Assembly (NCBI GenBank): GCA_016721085.1
Contig: JADKJI010000014.1
Coordinates: 133,097 to 197,096, forward strand
DNA: 64,000 bases
Reading direction: 5' to 3'
From: Chitinophagaceae bacterium
GTDB taxonomy: Bacteria; Bacteroidota; Bacteroidia; Chitinophagales; Chitinophagaceae
Position 1 is the stretch's first letter, and every line of letters begins with the position of its first letter. The notes beneath the pieces were generated by a model. It did not search any database. It was not told where the DNA came from and saw only the letters and a program-made list of their open reading frames with translations. Of this stretch, positions 1 to 9,346 are shown piece after piece. The position numbers and the translations under genes are program-made.

Positions 1-46
1 AAACGGTATCTTGGGAGCTAGTACTTTTATCCAGCCAAACTACACT

Positions 47-1498
47 ATGCCGCCAAAGGAACAGTTGCAACGAAAATTAGGAACATGGGCTTGTATTTCC
101 ATCGTTGTAGGTGCTGTAATTGGCAGCAGTATATTCATGAAGCCAGCTACAATGGCTGGACAGTTAGGGTCTCCCTTACTCTTATTGGGGGTTTGGGTTG
201 GGGCGGGTATCATTTCACTTTTCAGGGGCATGATCAACGCTGAGGTGGGTTCTGTGTTACCTCAAACTGGTGGACAATACATCTATTTCCGGCACATGTA
301 TGGTGATTTTTTTGCATTCCTTTCTGGTTGGGCTGGATTTGTAGTGATTAATACCGCTGCTGTTGCGTCCATTGCATTTGTATTTTCACAATACGCTGAA
401 TATTTTATTTATCTGCCTCGTTTCGATGCGGCTACTGAGCATTCATGGGCTCTCACCATTCCTTTTGTTGGCAAATTGTATCCTTTAGAAAATTTCGGTG
501 TTAAATCATTATCTATGGGAGTCATTTTGATAATTACGGCTCTCAATTATATTAGCCTTAAAGCAAGTGGCAGTTTCCAGATTTTCTTTACGGCCTTAAA
601 AGTTATTGTTTTGTTTGTGCTTGTTGGGTTGATCTTTTTCTCTGGGAAAGGTAATAGTGCCAATTTTGTAACACCATCTTCAACTATACAATTATCTGGC
701 TGGGCCCTGGTTGGTGGACTTATAGCCGCCACCTCTGGAGCCCTTGCAGCCTATGATGGTTGGAATAATTTAGGAATGGTAGCTGGTGAAATAAGAAACC
801 CCCAAAGGAATATCACCAGAGGGTTATTATTCGGATTGGGTATTTGTATACTCTTGTATGTGCTGACCAATCAGGCATTCCTTTATATGCTGAATATAGA
901 TGAAATGCGACAGTCGCCGCTGGTTGCGTCTACATCACTTGATAAAGTGATGGGAACTGCAGGAGGCGGCTTGATAGCATTATTAGTTATGATTTCCACC
1001 TTAGGTGCTATTAATGGAAACGTACTTCCATGCGCCCGAATCACCTATGCCATGGGAGAGGAGAATCATTTCTTTTCATGGGCAGGTAAAGTGCATCCGA
1101 AGTTCCATACTCCAGGTAATGCTTTATGGCTTCATGCTATTTGGAGTTGTCTCTTTGTTATCACAGGTTCTTTTGATATGCTTACAGACCTGTTTGTTTT
1201 CACAACCTGGATTTTTTATGGTTTTGCAGGATATGGAATTTTCATTTTGCGAAGAAAGAAACCTGAAGTGCCAAGGGCTTATAAGGTTTGGGGATATCCA
1301 TGGGTGCCGATCATATTCATCGCTTTCTCCTTGTTTTATTTCGGTATGACAATTTATACTGATATCAATAATTATATATCGGGAAAATCGCCTGTAATTA
1401 ACGCAGCTTTAGGACTTCTTTTAACATTAAGTGGAGTTCCTTTGTATCTTTATCTTAAGAGAAAGAAGCAGCGTTCTGAGCAAGAAAACTCTCTATAA
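47..1498 (+). CDS. APC-superfamily amino acid permease
   Basis: Inner-membrane amino acid transporter of the APC superfamily, resembling the LAT/SteT-like exchangers. About 12 hydrophobic segments fill the 483 residues. TM1 carries the broken-helix motif GAVIGSSIF, and AYDGWNN near residue 235 matches the conserved TM6 region. The tail is strongly basic (KRKKQRS) and should face the cytoplasm. I chose the ATG at 47. An in-frame TTG at 11 would add 12 residues without improving the hydrophobic profile. The next gene follows after 21 nt on the same strand. The substrate cannot be told from sequence, and polyamines or other amines are possible. Confidence 0.88.
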   Translation: MPPKEQLQRKLGTWACISIVVGAVIGSSIFMKPATMAGQLGSPLLLLGVWVGAGIISLFRGMINAEVGSVLPQTGGQYIYFRHMYGDFFAFLSGWAGFVVINTAAVASIAFVFSQYAEYFIYLPRFDAATEHSWALTIPFVGKLYPLENFGVKSLSMGVILIITALNYISLKASGSFQIFFTALKVIVLFVLVGLIFFSGKGNSANFVTPSSTIQLSGWALVGGLIAATSGALAAYDGWNNLGMVAGEIRNPQRNITRGLLFGLGICILLYVLTNQAFLYMLNIDEMRQSPLVASTSLDKVMGTAGGGLIALLVMISTLGAINGNVLPCARITYAMGEENHFFSWAGKVHPKFHTPGNALWLHAIWSCLFVITGSFDMLTDLFVFTTWIFYGFAGYGIFILRRKKPEVPRAYKVWGYPWVPIIFIAFSLFYFGMTIYTDINNYISGKSPVINAALGLLLTLSGVPLYLYLKRKKQRSEQENSL

Positions 1499-1519
1499 TA
1501 TTCTAAAAAGGTTTTATAT

Positions 1520-2185
1520 ATGATACGGAAATCAATGGCCATTTTCTTACTGTTAATACCATTCCTTTCAAATTCACAAGTATTCATTTCCGATAATGTT
1601 ACTGGTAATATATACAGGGAGGCAGCAGATAAATCCGTTGAAGGGTCTCCATTTTTTATTGATGATTGGAGCAAGGGCGTTATTTATATGAAAGATGGAT
1701 CAAAGGCTGATAAGTTCTTGCTGAAATTGGATGCTTTGAGAAATGAACTGATTTTTCTTCATGATGGACAGATACTTTCTGTGGTGAATCCAGTTAAGGA
1801 ATTTGTGTTGATGCCTTCCGATACCAAGCAATTGCTGTTTCGTTGCGGATTTCCTGCTTTTGAAAGATATGATGAGAACAGTTTTTATCAGGTGTTGCAG
1901 GATGGGCCAACTTCCTTGTTGAAGATGAATCGTAAATCTATTAAGGAATCAACTGCTTTTAACCAGGGACTTAAAAAGGAATATATCCTTAATGAAACAT
2001 ATTATATAGTAAAGCCGGGCAGGGCTCCAATCAGAATCAAGAAAGATAAATCCAGTTTACTGGAAGCTCTGGGTGATGGCGATGGAAAATTACCTGCATG
2101 GATGAGTAAGAATGGCAATCGATGCAGGTCGGAAGATGATATGGCAGCGGTAGTAAAGATTTTCAACGAAGGAGGCTATAAATAA
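1520..2185 (+). CDS. Hypothetical exported protein
   Basis: I do not recognise the family. The 221-residue product starts with a clear signal peptide (MIRKSMAIFLLLIPFLSNSQ), so it should be exported to the periplasm or outer membrane. The rest is soluble and mixed alpha/beta, with no obvious catalytic motif and no T9SS tail. It lies 21 nt behind the permease and may be co-transcribed with it. Its stop codon is 2 nt from the stop of the convergent cupin gene, leaving no room for a separate terminator. Proteins of this general look are common in Bacteroidota and usually lack an assigned role. Confidence 0.7.
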   Translation: MIRKSMAIFLLLIPFLSNSQVFISDNVTGNIYREAADKSVEGSPFFIDDWSKGVIYMKDGSKADKFLLKLDALRNELIFLHDGQILSVVNPVKEFVLMPSDTKQLLFRCGFPAFERYDENSFYQVLQDGPTSLLKMNRKSIKESTAFNQGLKKEYILNETYYIVKPGRAPIRIKKDKSSLLEALGDGDGKLPAWMSKNGNRCRSEDDMAAVVKIFNEGGYK

Positions 2186-2187
2186 AA

Positions 2188-2691
2188 TCAAATTCGTGTA
2201 AGCTCGCTAATCAGCTTCTCATGTTCAGGATATAAGTAAGTCAATTCAGTTTTCTTGGCTAATTCGAAATCTTCGAAATCAAATCCGGGCGATACTGTAC
2301 AGCCAGAAAGTACGAATTCACCTTTTGCAACTCTTGAAGCGAACCAATTACCTGCTTTAATGATGCATTGAAATGATTCCCCTTTTTCAGCCTCTTTTCC
2401 TAAAAGGTGTCTGATCATTTTTCCATTGGTATCTATTTCGAAAATCTCCAGAGTACCTCCAGTATAATGATGCCAGATTTCATCGCTTTTTATGCGGTGA
2501 AAGGCAGAAAACTGCTCTTTCTTCAAAAGGAAATAAATACTGGTGCTGGAATTTTTTGAGTTATTGAAAGTGATGGGAAGTGAGTCTTTGTTTACAACTA
2601 TGGGAGAGCGGTAGATTTCCCTGAAAGCCCCACCTTCAACATGAACACTTAAGTTTAAGTGTTTGATCCAATATGCAGCATCGTATAACAT
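2188..2691 (-). CDS. Cupin-superfamily protein, DUF985 family
   Basis: Small single-domain beta-barrel protein of the DUF985 cupin family (yeast YML079w-like). The 167 residues match the usual family length. Diagnostic stretches are HVEGGAFREIYRSP near residue 17, a YFLLKKEQFSAFHRI strand pair, and DEIWHHYTGG, where the histidines would sit in the cupin pocket; LSGCTVSPGFDFEDFELA closes the domain. No signal peptide is present, so it is cytoplasmic. The ligand and reaction are unknown for most members. It is convergent with the upstream exported protein and sits 5 nt downstream of the HU/CCDC81-type membrane gene, so the two minus-strand genes probably share a transcript. Confidence 0.85.
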   Translation of the reverse strand: MLYDAAYWIKHLNLSVHVEGGAFREIYRSPIVVNKDSLPITFNNSKNSSTSIYFLLKKEQFSAFHRIKSDEIWHHYTGGTLEIFEIDTNGKMIRHLLGKEAEKGESFQCIIKAGNWFASRVAKGEFVLSGCTVSPGFDFEDFELAKKTELTYLYPEHEKLISELTRI

Positions 2692-2696
2692 GGTAA

Positions 2697-3656
2697 TTAC
2701 AATTCAATCCTTACTCTCATCTCTTTCCTTCCCCAATACCAGTTATTGAGATTGGTTTTTTCTTTCGTAGTATCCGAAGGCAAGCATTTCTTGATTACAT
2801 AAATCTGGTAGGTAGAAGAATCCTTACTCACCAGATGTACATCTGGTATTGAATTCTTAATCTTGTTATAGTTTGAGTCTGCTATATATCTTTTCGAAGT
2901 TGTCTGTAAGATGAATTTGTAGCTAACCAATGGTGACTGTCCTGAAGTACTATCTGGGAGTACCGGAGTTGCTGGCTTTATTGAATCTTTCGCCAAAGAA
3001 TCTGGGAGTATAACCGGTGGTTGTTGCGTATTAGTTGTGTCAGGTTCGGTTTCAGGGTTTGTTACACTTGTAACTATTGTATTATCGGTTTGGTTTACAT
3101 TTCTTGCATACAAAAGATACCCTCCCCAAACTACTACTGCTAATCCGAATAATGCACCACCAACAATTAGCAGCTTTCTTAGGTTACCGCCTTGATTAGA
3201 CTGATTGGTATACTCGTTATTATACAGGAACTTCCTGTCGCCATGCTTTGGAGCCGCTTTTTCGGGTTCATGAGATTCAACCCTTTCCATCAATGGTTGG
3301 CCAGCCAGGAAGTCAAGGCCACCGATCTTGTTCTTCTGCAGGGTGCCTATACCTTCCAGAAACAAGGGTTTCCCGATATTCAAGAGGGATTTACAATCCG
3401 CCAGATAAGATTCCAGATCAGATTCGGCCAGTGGCTTTATCTTGCCTGTTTCTTTCCTGATATAGTCTATGAGGTCAGTATCGGGCTGTAAAATGTTCTT
3501 TGGAGTGAACTGCACATATTGCAGGAATTCAGCGAAATTCTTGTCTTCAGGTTCAGGAATAGCCACCGTTTCAGGTATGGTGAACTGTCCGATGCCCGGA
3601 ATATTTAGTTTCCTGTTCTGGTATAAAAAGCTGGTTAGTAGACCTGATATTTTCAA
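2697..3656 (-). CDS. HU/CCDC81-like, membrane-anchored SPOR-type protein
   Basis: A 319-residue bitopic protein. The N-terminal ~125 residues look like the prokaryotic CCDC81/HU-like domain pair (LNIPGIGQFTIPE, then a second repeat with GIGTLQKNKIGGLDF). A single membrane helix lies at about 162-184 (LLIVGGALFGLAVVVWGGYL). A Pro/Thr/Asp-rich linker follows, and the last ~75 residues (YKFILQTTSKR to MRVRIEL) resemble a SPOR-like fold that would bind denuded peptidoglycan. The likely role is linking envelope or septum to the cytoplasmic side; this is inferred. The only workable start is TTG at 3656, because an in-frame TAA stands just upstream. It diverges from the small membrane-protein gene at 3754. 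Confidence 0.72.
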   Translation of the reverse strand: MKISGLLTSFLYQNRKLNIPGIGQFTIPETVAIPEPEDKNFAEFLQYVQFTPKNILQPDTDLIDYIRKETGKIKPLAESDLESYLADCKSLLNIGKPLFLEGIGTLQKNKIGGLDFLAGQPLMERVESHEPEKAAPKHGDRKFLYNNEYTNQSNQGGNLRKLLIVGGALFGLAVVVWGGYLLYARNVNQTDNTIVTSVTNPETEPDTTNTQQPPVILPDSLAKDSIKPATPVLPDSTSGQSPLVSYKFILQTTSKRYIADSNYNKIKNSIPDVHLVSKDSSTYQIYVIKKCLPSDTTKEKTNLNNWYWGRKEMRVRIEL

Positions 3657-3714
3657 GATGAGATGGATTTAGACACAATTTAATGATTATTAACAAACGA
3701 AGCCTTTAGGATAT

Positions 3715-3722
3715 TATTTTTG
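3715..3722 (+). promoter_or_regulatory. Putative -7 box TATTTTTG
   Basis: An exact match to the Bacteroidota -7 element TAnnTTTG lies 31 nt before the ATG of the small membrane protein. No TTTG is found 19 nt upstream, so this is only half of the consensus. Confidence 0.4.
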
Positions 3723-3753
3723 TGAGTCTAATCAAGTCATTAAAATTCAAGCA

Positions 3754-4086
3754 ATGCTAAGTGAAAGAGAGCGGGTTTTTATGGAATATTGGGAGGCCAA
3801 TAAGGAAAAGGAAAGGAAGACTTTCCGTCAGTTATTAATCGGCATTCCGGTAGGCCTATTATTTGCCGTACCTGTTCTGGTGGCCTTATTTTCGGGTCGG
3901 TTCTGGTATAAAAGGGCCGAAGCGGAGGCAAATTCGGAAACAAGTCCTGTTGTGATTATTGTGGCAATACTCCTGATTGCGGGGTTTGTAGCCATTTTCT
4001 ACAAAAAGCATCAATGGGATATGAAAGAGCAGCAGTTTCAGGAAATAAAAGCCAGGGAAGAAGCCCGAAAAGCAAGAGAGTCCTGA
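3754..4086 (+). CDS. Small two-helix membrane protein, unknown function
   Basis: A 110-residue protein with two predicted membrane helices, at about 26-46 (LLIGIPVGLLFAVPVLVALF) and 67-85 (VVIIVAILLIAGFVAIFY). Both termini are highly charged; the C-terminal 25 residues are mostly Lys, Glu, Arg and Gln and probably form an amphipathic or coiled helix in the cytoplasm. I do not recognise a named family. A Bacteroidota -7 box lies 31 nt upstream of the ATG. The FKBP lipoprotein starts 63 nt downstream on the same strand and could be co-transcribed. Confidence 0.72.
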   Translation: MLSERERVFMEYWEANKEKERKTFRQLLIGIPVGLLFAVPVLVALFSGRFWYKRAEAEANSETSPVVIIVAILLIAGFVAIFYKKHQWDMKEQQFQEIKAREEARKARES

Positions 4087-4149
4087 TGCAGCATTAGGAG
4101 AGGCTATGATGTCTTGGAGACAATGTTTATCTTTACAAAAATTTTGAAT

Positions 4150-4641
4150 ATGAGGCTTTTAAGTGCTGTTTTGTTGTTTTTGAGTGTTTTTGCTACGAGT
4201 TGTATCAAAAGTGATACTGGATGTTCTTACAAATTGGCCAATAAAGTGGCACCATCGAGTGAAGAACAAGCTGTTTTGAATTATATCACAACAAACAGCA
4301 TTACTGCTACCAAGCACGGTAGTAATATGTATTATGAGATATTGAATCCAGGGTCGGGTTCTTCTCCAACACTTTGCTCCAGCGTACTGATAAAATATTC
4401 TGGCAAATTGACCAACGGAACTGTTTTTGATTCTCAAAACAGTGCAGTATTCGTTCTGGGATCACTTATTGAAGGATGGAAAATAGGAGTGCCACTCGTT
4501 AAGAAAGGTGGCCAGATCCGTCTATATATCCCTCCAACACTAGGTTATGGTACCACAGATGTAAAGGATGGTAACGGAAATATTATCATCCCAGGTGGTT
4601 CCGTTTTGATTTTCGATATTACTCTTACCGATTTTCAATAA
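4150..4641 (+). CDS. FKBP-type peptidyl-prolyl isomerase lipoprotein
   Basis: Periplasmic peptidyl-prolyl cis-trans isomerase that would help fold exported proteins. I start at the ATG at 4150 because it gives a clean lipoprotein signal (MRLLSAVLLFLSVFATSC, acylated Cys at residue 18); the upstream ATG at 4114 only adds 12 hydrophilic residues. The single FKBP domain covers the C-terminal ~100 residues: VLIKYSGKLTNGTVFDS, then LIEGWKIGVPLVKKGGQIRL, YIPPTLGYG and the closing SVLIFDITLTDF. These hold the usual active-site Tyr, Phe, Val-Ile and Trp positions. It is short for the class, lacking a dimerisation domain. A likely sdaA promoter follows the stop. Confidence 0.88.
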   Translation: MRLLSAVLLFLSVFATSCIKSDTGCSYKLANKVAPSSEEQAVLNYITTNSITATKHGSNMYYEILNPGSGSSPTLCSSVLIKYSGKLTNGTVFDSQNSAVFVLGSLIEGWKIGVPLVKKGGQIRLYIPPTLGYGTTDVKDGNGNIIIPGGSVLIFDITLTDFQ

Positions 4642-4676
4642 CTGTTTGCTAAATAAAAGCATAGCTATTTTTAAGC

Positions 4677-4684
4677 TACTTTTG
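4677..4684 (+). promoter_or_regulatory. Putative -7 box TACTTTTG before sdaA
   Basis: An exact TAnnTTTG element ends 16 nt before the TTG start of the serine dehydratase gene. The nearest upstream TTTG is 28 nt away, further than the usual 19, so the -33 half is missing or weak. Confidence 0.4.
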
Positions 4685-4700
4685 TTCAAATCTTCAGGTC

Positions 4701-6127
4701 TTGCCACACGAAGCCATTTCGGTATTTGACATATTTAAGATTGGCGTAGGCCCATCCAGTTCTCATACATTAGGACCCTGGAGGGCCGCTCAACGTTTTT
4801 CGGAGAGCCTGGATAAGCGTGGCATTCTTTCGCAAGTTGTTTCCATTAGAGTTTTGCTTTATGGTTCCCTTGCTAAAACTGGTGTAGGGCATGGTACCGA
4901 TATAGCTGTACAGCTTGGATTGGCATCACTCGACCCTGTAACAATCGAAGTCAACAGTATTACTCACCGTATTGAGGATATCAAAAAAATGCAGAGGATT
5001 TTGCTTCATGGAAAACATGAAGTGGTCTTTAATCCTCAGGAAGATATCGAATTCTTTTTTTCAGAATCATTACCATTTCACCCCAATGCTTTAAGTTTTT
5101 TAGTTACCCTTCAGAATGGAGAAGCAATTGCTGAAACGTATTATTCTATAGGTGGTGGCTTTGTAATTAAAGAAGGAGAAACAAGCAATTCGCTACAGGA
5201 AGTACAGTTGCCATTTCCTATCGATAAGGCGGAGGATCTATTACATTGGTGCCGAACAACAGGACTAAGCATAAGTGAGGTGGTAATGGAGAATGAGCAT
5301 TCGTGGAGAACGGAGGATGAAACAAGAAAGGGGATGTTACACATTTGGCAGGTGATGAAGGATTGTATTTTCAGGGGCTGTCATACCGATGGGATTTTGC
5401 CAGGTGGCTTGCAAGTGACCAGACGGGCTTCCGATTTAAATAAGAAATTACTTCAGGAAGACCTTATACTGATTACGATAGTTGGATAAAAGCCATTAAG
5501 GATGGGGGAAACGGGTTCCAATATACGCTGGATTGGGTGAGCTGTTTTGCTTTAGCTGTAAATGAGGAGAACGCCTCTTTTGGCAGAGTAGTTACCGCTC
5601 CAACTAATGGGGCAGCAGGGGTTATTCCCGCTGTTCTGCATTATTTTGTCGCATTTTGTGATGGGGATAATGAAGAAAAGATCTTGCAATTCATGTTAAC
5701 AGCTGCTGAAGCAGGAAGCATATTCAAAAAAGGAGCCACCATCTCGGCAGCTATGGGTGGGTGTCAGGCAGAAATCGGCGTTTCATCAGCAATGGCAGCT
5801 GCAGGGCTCACAGAGGCCCTTGGAGGATCGCAAAGACAAGCCTTGATGGCAGCCGAGATAGCAATGGAACATCATTTAGGATTGACCTGTGACCCTATTG
5901 GGGGACTGGTTCAAATACCCTGCATAGAGAGGAACACGATGGGAGCCATAAAAGCCATTACCGCCTCTCAACTAGCCCTCCAAAGCACTCCAGATTTTGC
6001 CAAAGTATCGCTTGATACCGTTATTAAAACCATGTGGGATACCGCAAGGGATATGAGTTTTAAGTATAAAGAAACCTCAGAAGGTGGACTTGCAATGCAC
6101 ATACCGATAAGTCTACCTGAATGTTAA
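4701..6127 (+). CDS. sdaA: L-serine ammonia-lyase (fused, iron-sulfur); frame interrupted
   Basis: Deaminates L-serine to pyruvate and ammonia in the cytoplasm using a [4Fe-4S] cluster. The corrected product is 475 residues, the normal length of the single-chain enzyme. The N-terminal beta domain starts ISVFDIFKIGVGPSSSHTLG. The alpha domain carries the motif FGRVVTAPTNGAAGVIPAVL, and three Cys, in GGCQAEIG, LTCDPIGG and IPCIERN, are the expected cluster ligands. The start is TTG at 4701. One base is missing near 5459-5462: the first frame runs on to a false stop at 5489, while the -1 frame reads YTDYDSWIKAIKDGGNGF straight into the alpha domain. I read this as a consensus error, though a true null allele cannot be excluded. 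Confidence 0.9.
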
Positions 6128-6293
6128 GAAACCTCTAACATTTTTTCATAATATTTTCGCCAACTTTGCACAACTTTTTACTGACCGTTTTGTTAAAGGT
6201 TGGCAACAAAGAGTAGGTTCAAACATTCGACAGGAATGTTTGCAGTTTTAGTAACTTTCTTTGAATTAACCCATTTTTAATTTATCAATTGGC

Positions 6294-7958
6294 ATGAAAA
6301 CCCAAGCAATCAAGCGTATTCTGGATATTCTAAGGTTCGAGAAAAAGGAGATTTCTGCTATTTATTTCTATGCCATTTTTAGCGGGTTAGTTCAATTATC
6401 ACTCCCCCTCGGTATTCAATCAATTATCAGTTTTGTAGTAGGTGGTGCCATCTCCACTTCATTGGTGCTTTTGATAATTTTTGTTGTAGCTGGGGTCTTT
6501 ATTACCGGATTGCTGCAAGTGAACCAGATGAAGATTATTGAGAAGATACAACAGCAACTTTTTGTGCGGTATTCTTTCCTCTATTCATATAACCTTCCCA
6601 AGCTGAACCTGAGCAGCGTAGATAGGTATTATCTACCTGAACTGGTGAACCGATTTTTTGACACTGTATCCCTTCAGAAAAGCCTGGCGAAACTGATGCT
6701 TGATATTCCTCTGGCCACAATACAGATACTTTTTGGCCTTATACTTCTTTCCTTTTACCATCCGGTATTCATATTTTTCGGTATATCGCTATTGCTGATT
6801 GTTTTCCTCATTTTGCGTTTTACCAGCAATAAGGGATTAGAGACCAGTATTGAAGAAAGTAATTATAAGTACCAAGTGGCTGGATGGTTGCAGGAAATGG
6901 CGAGAGTAATCTCTTCTTTCAAATTCTCGAGTAGTTCAAATCTTCATCTTTACAAAACAGATGAACAGGTTAATGGGTATCTGAAAGCTAGAACAAGCCA
7001 TTTTAAAATTCTCTTATTACAATATTGGAGCCTTATAGCATTCAAGGTACTGATAACTGCAGCCATGCTTATAGTGGGAACTTTTCTGTTGCTGGATCAG
7101 CAATTGAATATCGGTCAGTTCATAGCTGCAGAAATCGTAATCATAACAGTTATGAGTGCAGTAGAAAAGCTTGTAAACAACCTGGATAAAGTTTATGATG
7201 TACTCACATCTGTTGAGAAGCTTGGTCATTTGACCGATAAGCCATTGGAAGAATCAGGAGATTATATTCCCGAGACAGACACATCGATGGGTATGCGTTT
7301 GCAGGTGAATAACCTGAATTTTGGATATGATAAGAATAGAAATGTTCTTCAAAACCTATCCTTTGAAGTAAAAGCTGGTGAAAAAATATGTATCAGTGGA
7401 AATTATGGTTCTGGTAAATCCACTTTGCTGAAAGTATTGACTGGAACTTACCAGCCTTACGAAGGTGTAATTACATTCGATGGCATTTCGCTTCCCAATT
7501 ATAATAAGGAATTGCTGAGGCTGCAAACGGGTATTTTGTTTGATTCCCTTGATATTTTCGAAGGAACCCTTTTGGAAAACATAACAATGGGAAGAGAGGA
7601 TATATCCGTTAAATATGTGATGGAAATGGCAGCAAGAGTTGGATTAAAAGATTTCATCGAATCTCTGCCTGAAGGTTTTGCCCTTCAATTGCATCCAACA
7701 GGAAAAAGACTTCCAGGGAAAATTGTAACAAAAATCCTATTACTAAGAGCGCTTGTGGGTAAACCCAGATTGCTGTTATTGGAGGAACCTTTCCTTGGAT
7801 TGGAAGAGAAATATGTACAGCAGGTGCAGGATCTGCTGATAAAAGATTTGAAAACTACTACCGTGATTGTTGTAACCAATGATAAGTCTTTTGCTGTGAA
7901 ATGTGATAAAGTAGTTGTCCTTGAAAATGGAGTTGTGGTATCTGATAGCCATCTTTAA
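6294..7958 (+). CDS. Type I secretion-type ABC transporter, degenerate NBD
   Basis: Inner-membrane ATPase of a three-gene type I secretion operon with the HlyD and TolC genes just downstream. Residues 1-300 hold about six membrane helices; there is no C39 peptidase domain. The nucleotide-binding domain follows: Walker A GNYGSGKSTLL near residue 370, then a degraded signature (LPGKI instead of LSGGQ), a Walker B with Glu in place of Asp (RLLLLEEP) and an H-loop with Asn for His (VVTNDKS). Similar degeneracy occurs, from memory, in Bacteroidota members of this family. With 554 residues it is a half-transporter and must dimerise. Substrate unknown. No regulator is visible; 166 nt of AT-rich DNA precede the ATG. 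Confidence 0.82.
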   Translation: MKTQAIKRILDILRFEKKEISAIYFYAIFSGLVQLSLPLGIQSIISFVVGGAISTSLVLLIIFVVAGVFITGLLQVNQMKIIEKIQQQLFVRYSFLYSYNLPKLNLSSVDRYYLPELVNRFFDTVSLQKSLAKLMLDIPLATIQILFGLILLSFYHPVFIFFGISLLLIVFLILRFTSNKGLETSIEESNYKYQVAGWLQEMARVISSFKFSSSSNLHLYKTDEQVNGYLKARTSHFKILLLQYWSLIAFKVLITAAMLIVGTFLLLDQQLNIGQFIAAEIVIITVMSAVEKLVNNLDKVYDVLTSVEKLGHLTDKPLEESGDYIPETDTSMGMRLQVNNLNFGYDKNRNVLQNLSFEVKAGEKICISGNYGSGKSTLLKVLTGTYQPYEGVITFDGISLPNYNKELLRLQTGILFDSLDIFEGTLLENITMGREDISVKYVMEMAARVGLKDFIESLPEGFALQLHPTGKRLPGKIVTKILLLRALVGKPRLLLLEEPFLGLEEKYVQQVQDLLIKDLKTTTVIVVTNDKSFAVKCDKVVVLENGVVVSDSHL

Positions 7959-7976
7959 TTTGAAAAATTCTGGAAA

Positions 7977-9326
7977 ATGCAAGGAGTTAAAAATACTATT
8001 GAAAAAGCAACTGATAATATTACAAGATTTAAATCTTTTGATTCTGTATATGGTGTTGCACGTGTTTCAAAAATCAAATATTGGTTTTGGGGAATAATTA
8101 CTGTGCTAATGCTTATCCTTTTCCTGCCATGGACACAAAATATCAGGGCGCGGGGTAAAGTGACCACATTGAGACAAGAGGAGAGACCCCAGGAGCTTAA
8201 TACTATTATTGGAGGAAGGATTACAAAATGGTTTGTGAAAGAAGGTGATTTTGTAAAAAAGGGAGATACTATTTTGCAACTTGCTGAAATAAAAGATGAC
8301 TATCTGGATCCAGCATTATTACAAAGAACAAGGGAACAGTTAGATGCAAAGAAAGATGCGGTAAGTGGTTATAAAGGTAAGGTTGGTACAGTAGCACAGC
8401 AAATTGACGCATTACAACAAGCAAGAGATCTGAAGATAAGTGAACTTAATAATAAGTTGTCGCAACAGTTATTAAAGATTCAAGGGGATAGTAATGATTT
8501 GCAGGCAGCATCGAATGACCTTAAAATTAAGCTGGAGCAATACAAGCGACAGAAAAATTTGTATGATGCTGGGTTAGCTTCCCTGGTTCAATTGGAGCAA
8601 CGCAATCAAGCTGTTCAGGATGCTACTGCAAAAAAGACAAGTGCTTCTGTTAAACTATCAAATGCGCAACAAGAGTATTTGCGTATTAAATTAGAATTGA
8701 ATGGCGAGCAGCAACAGTATCTGGAAAAGATATCAAAAGCTGAGGGTGACCGTTTTCAATCCCTTTCTCAAATTGCAACAAGCGAAGGGGAAATATCAAA
8801 ACTGGAGAACCAGTATATGAATTACAATATCCGTAGCGGGCAGTATTATGTAAAAGCTCCGCAAGATGGACAGATTGTACAGGCCCGTAAATCCGGTTTG
8901 AATGAAATTGTAAAGGAAGGAGAAAAACTGGTAGAGATTATTCCTACTAATCAGCAATATGCGGTGGAGCTCTTTGTGAAGCCAGTTGACTTACCATTAG
9001 TGGCAAATGGCCAGAAAGTAAGGTTCTTGTTTGATGGCTTTCCTGCTATAGTATTCAGTGGATGGCCTACTGCTTCATACGGTACTTTTACGGGTAATGT
9101 TGTAGCAGTAGAGACTTCTGTTAGTGAAAACGGATTGTTCAGGTTATTAGTTACAGAGGCAGAAGGGGAGAAGCCCTGGCCAAAAGAACTTCGAATGGGT
9201 ACGGGTGCTGCTGGATTTGCCTTATTGAAGGATGTTCCACTTTGGTATGAATTATGGCGTAATATCAATGGGTTTCCTCCAGACTATTATAAGCCGAAAA
9301 ATAAACCAGAAACAACAAAAAAATAA
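7977..9326 (+). CDS. HlyD-family membrane fusion protein
   Basis: Periplasmic adaptor of the same type I secretion operon, joining the ABC transporter to TolC. The single membrane helix is at about 35-52 (YWFWGIITVLMLILFLPW). After it comes a lipoyl-like half-motif (GGRITKWFVKEGDFVKKGD), a long coiled-coil hairpin (about 110-290, rich in Gln, Lys, Leu), the second lipoyl half (YYVKAPQDGQIVQARKSG) and a beta-barrel region to the end. The 449 residues and this order match HlyD. It starts 18 nt after the ABC gene and ends 20 nt before tolC, a tight operon. Confidence 0.88.
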   Translation: MQGVKNTIEKATDNITRFKSFDSVYGVARVSKIKYWFWGIITVLMLILFLPWTQNIRARGKVTTLRQEERPQELNTIIGGRITKWFVKEGDFVKKGDTILQLAEIKDDYLDPALLQRTREQLDAKKDAVSGYKGKVGTVAQQIDALQQARDLKISELNNKLSQQLLKIQGDSNDLQAASNDLKIKLEQYKRQKNLYDAGLASLVQLEQRNQAVQDATAKKTSASVKLSNAQQEYLRIKLELNGEQQQYLEKISKAEGDRFQSLSQIATSEGEISKLENQYMNYNIRSGQYYVKAPQDGQIVQARKSGLNEIVKEGEKLVEIIPTNQQYAVELFVKPVDLPLVANGQKVRFLFDGFPAIVFSGWPTASYGTFTGNVVAVETSVSENGLFRLLVTEAEGEKPWPKELRMGTGAAGFALLKDVPLWYELWRNINGFPPDYYKPKNKPETTKK

Positions 9327-9346
9327 AACGCGTTAGCTCAAATATT

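Noticed and set aside
4701..6127. Two-subunit (alpha/beta) serine dehydratase encoded by two adjacent genes
   Set aside because: The second open frame begins mid-domain with a GTG inside conserved sequence, and the missing residues between the parts are present in the same frame upstream of that GTG. A one-base loss in a fused gene explains everything.
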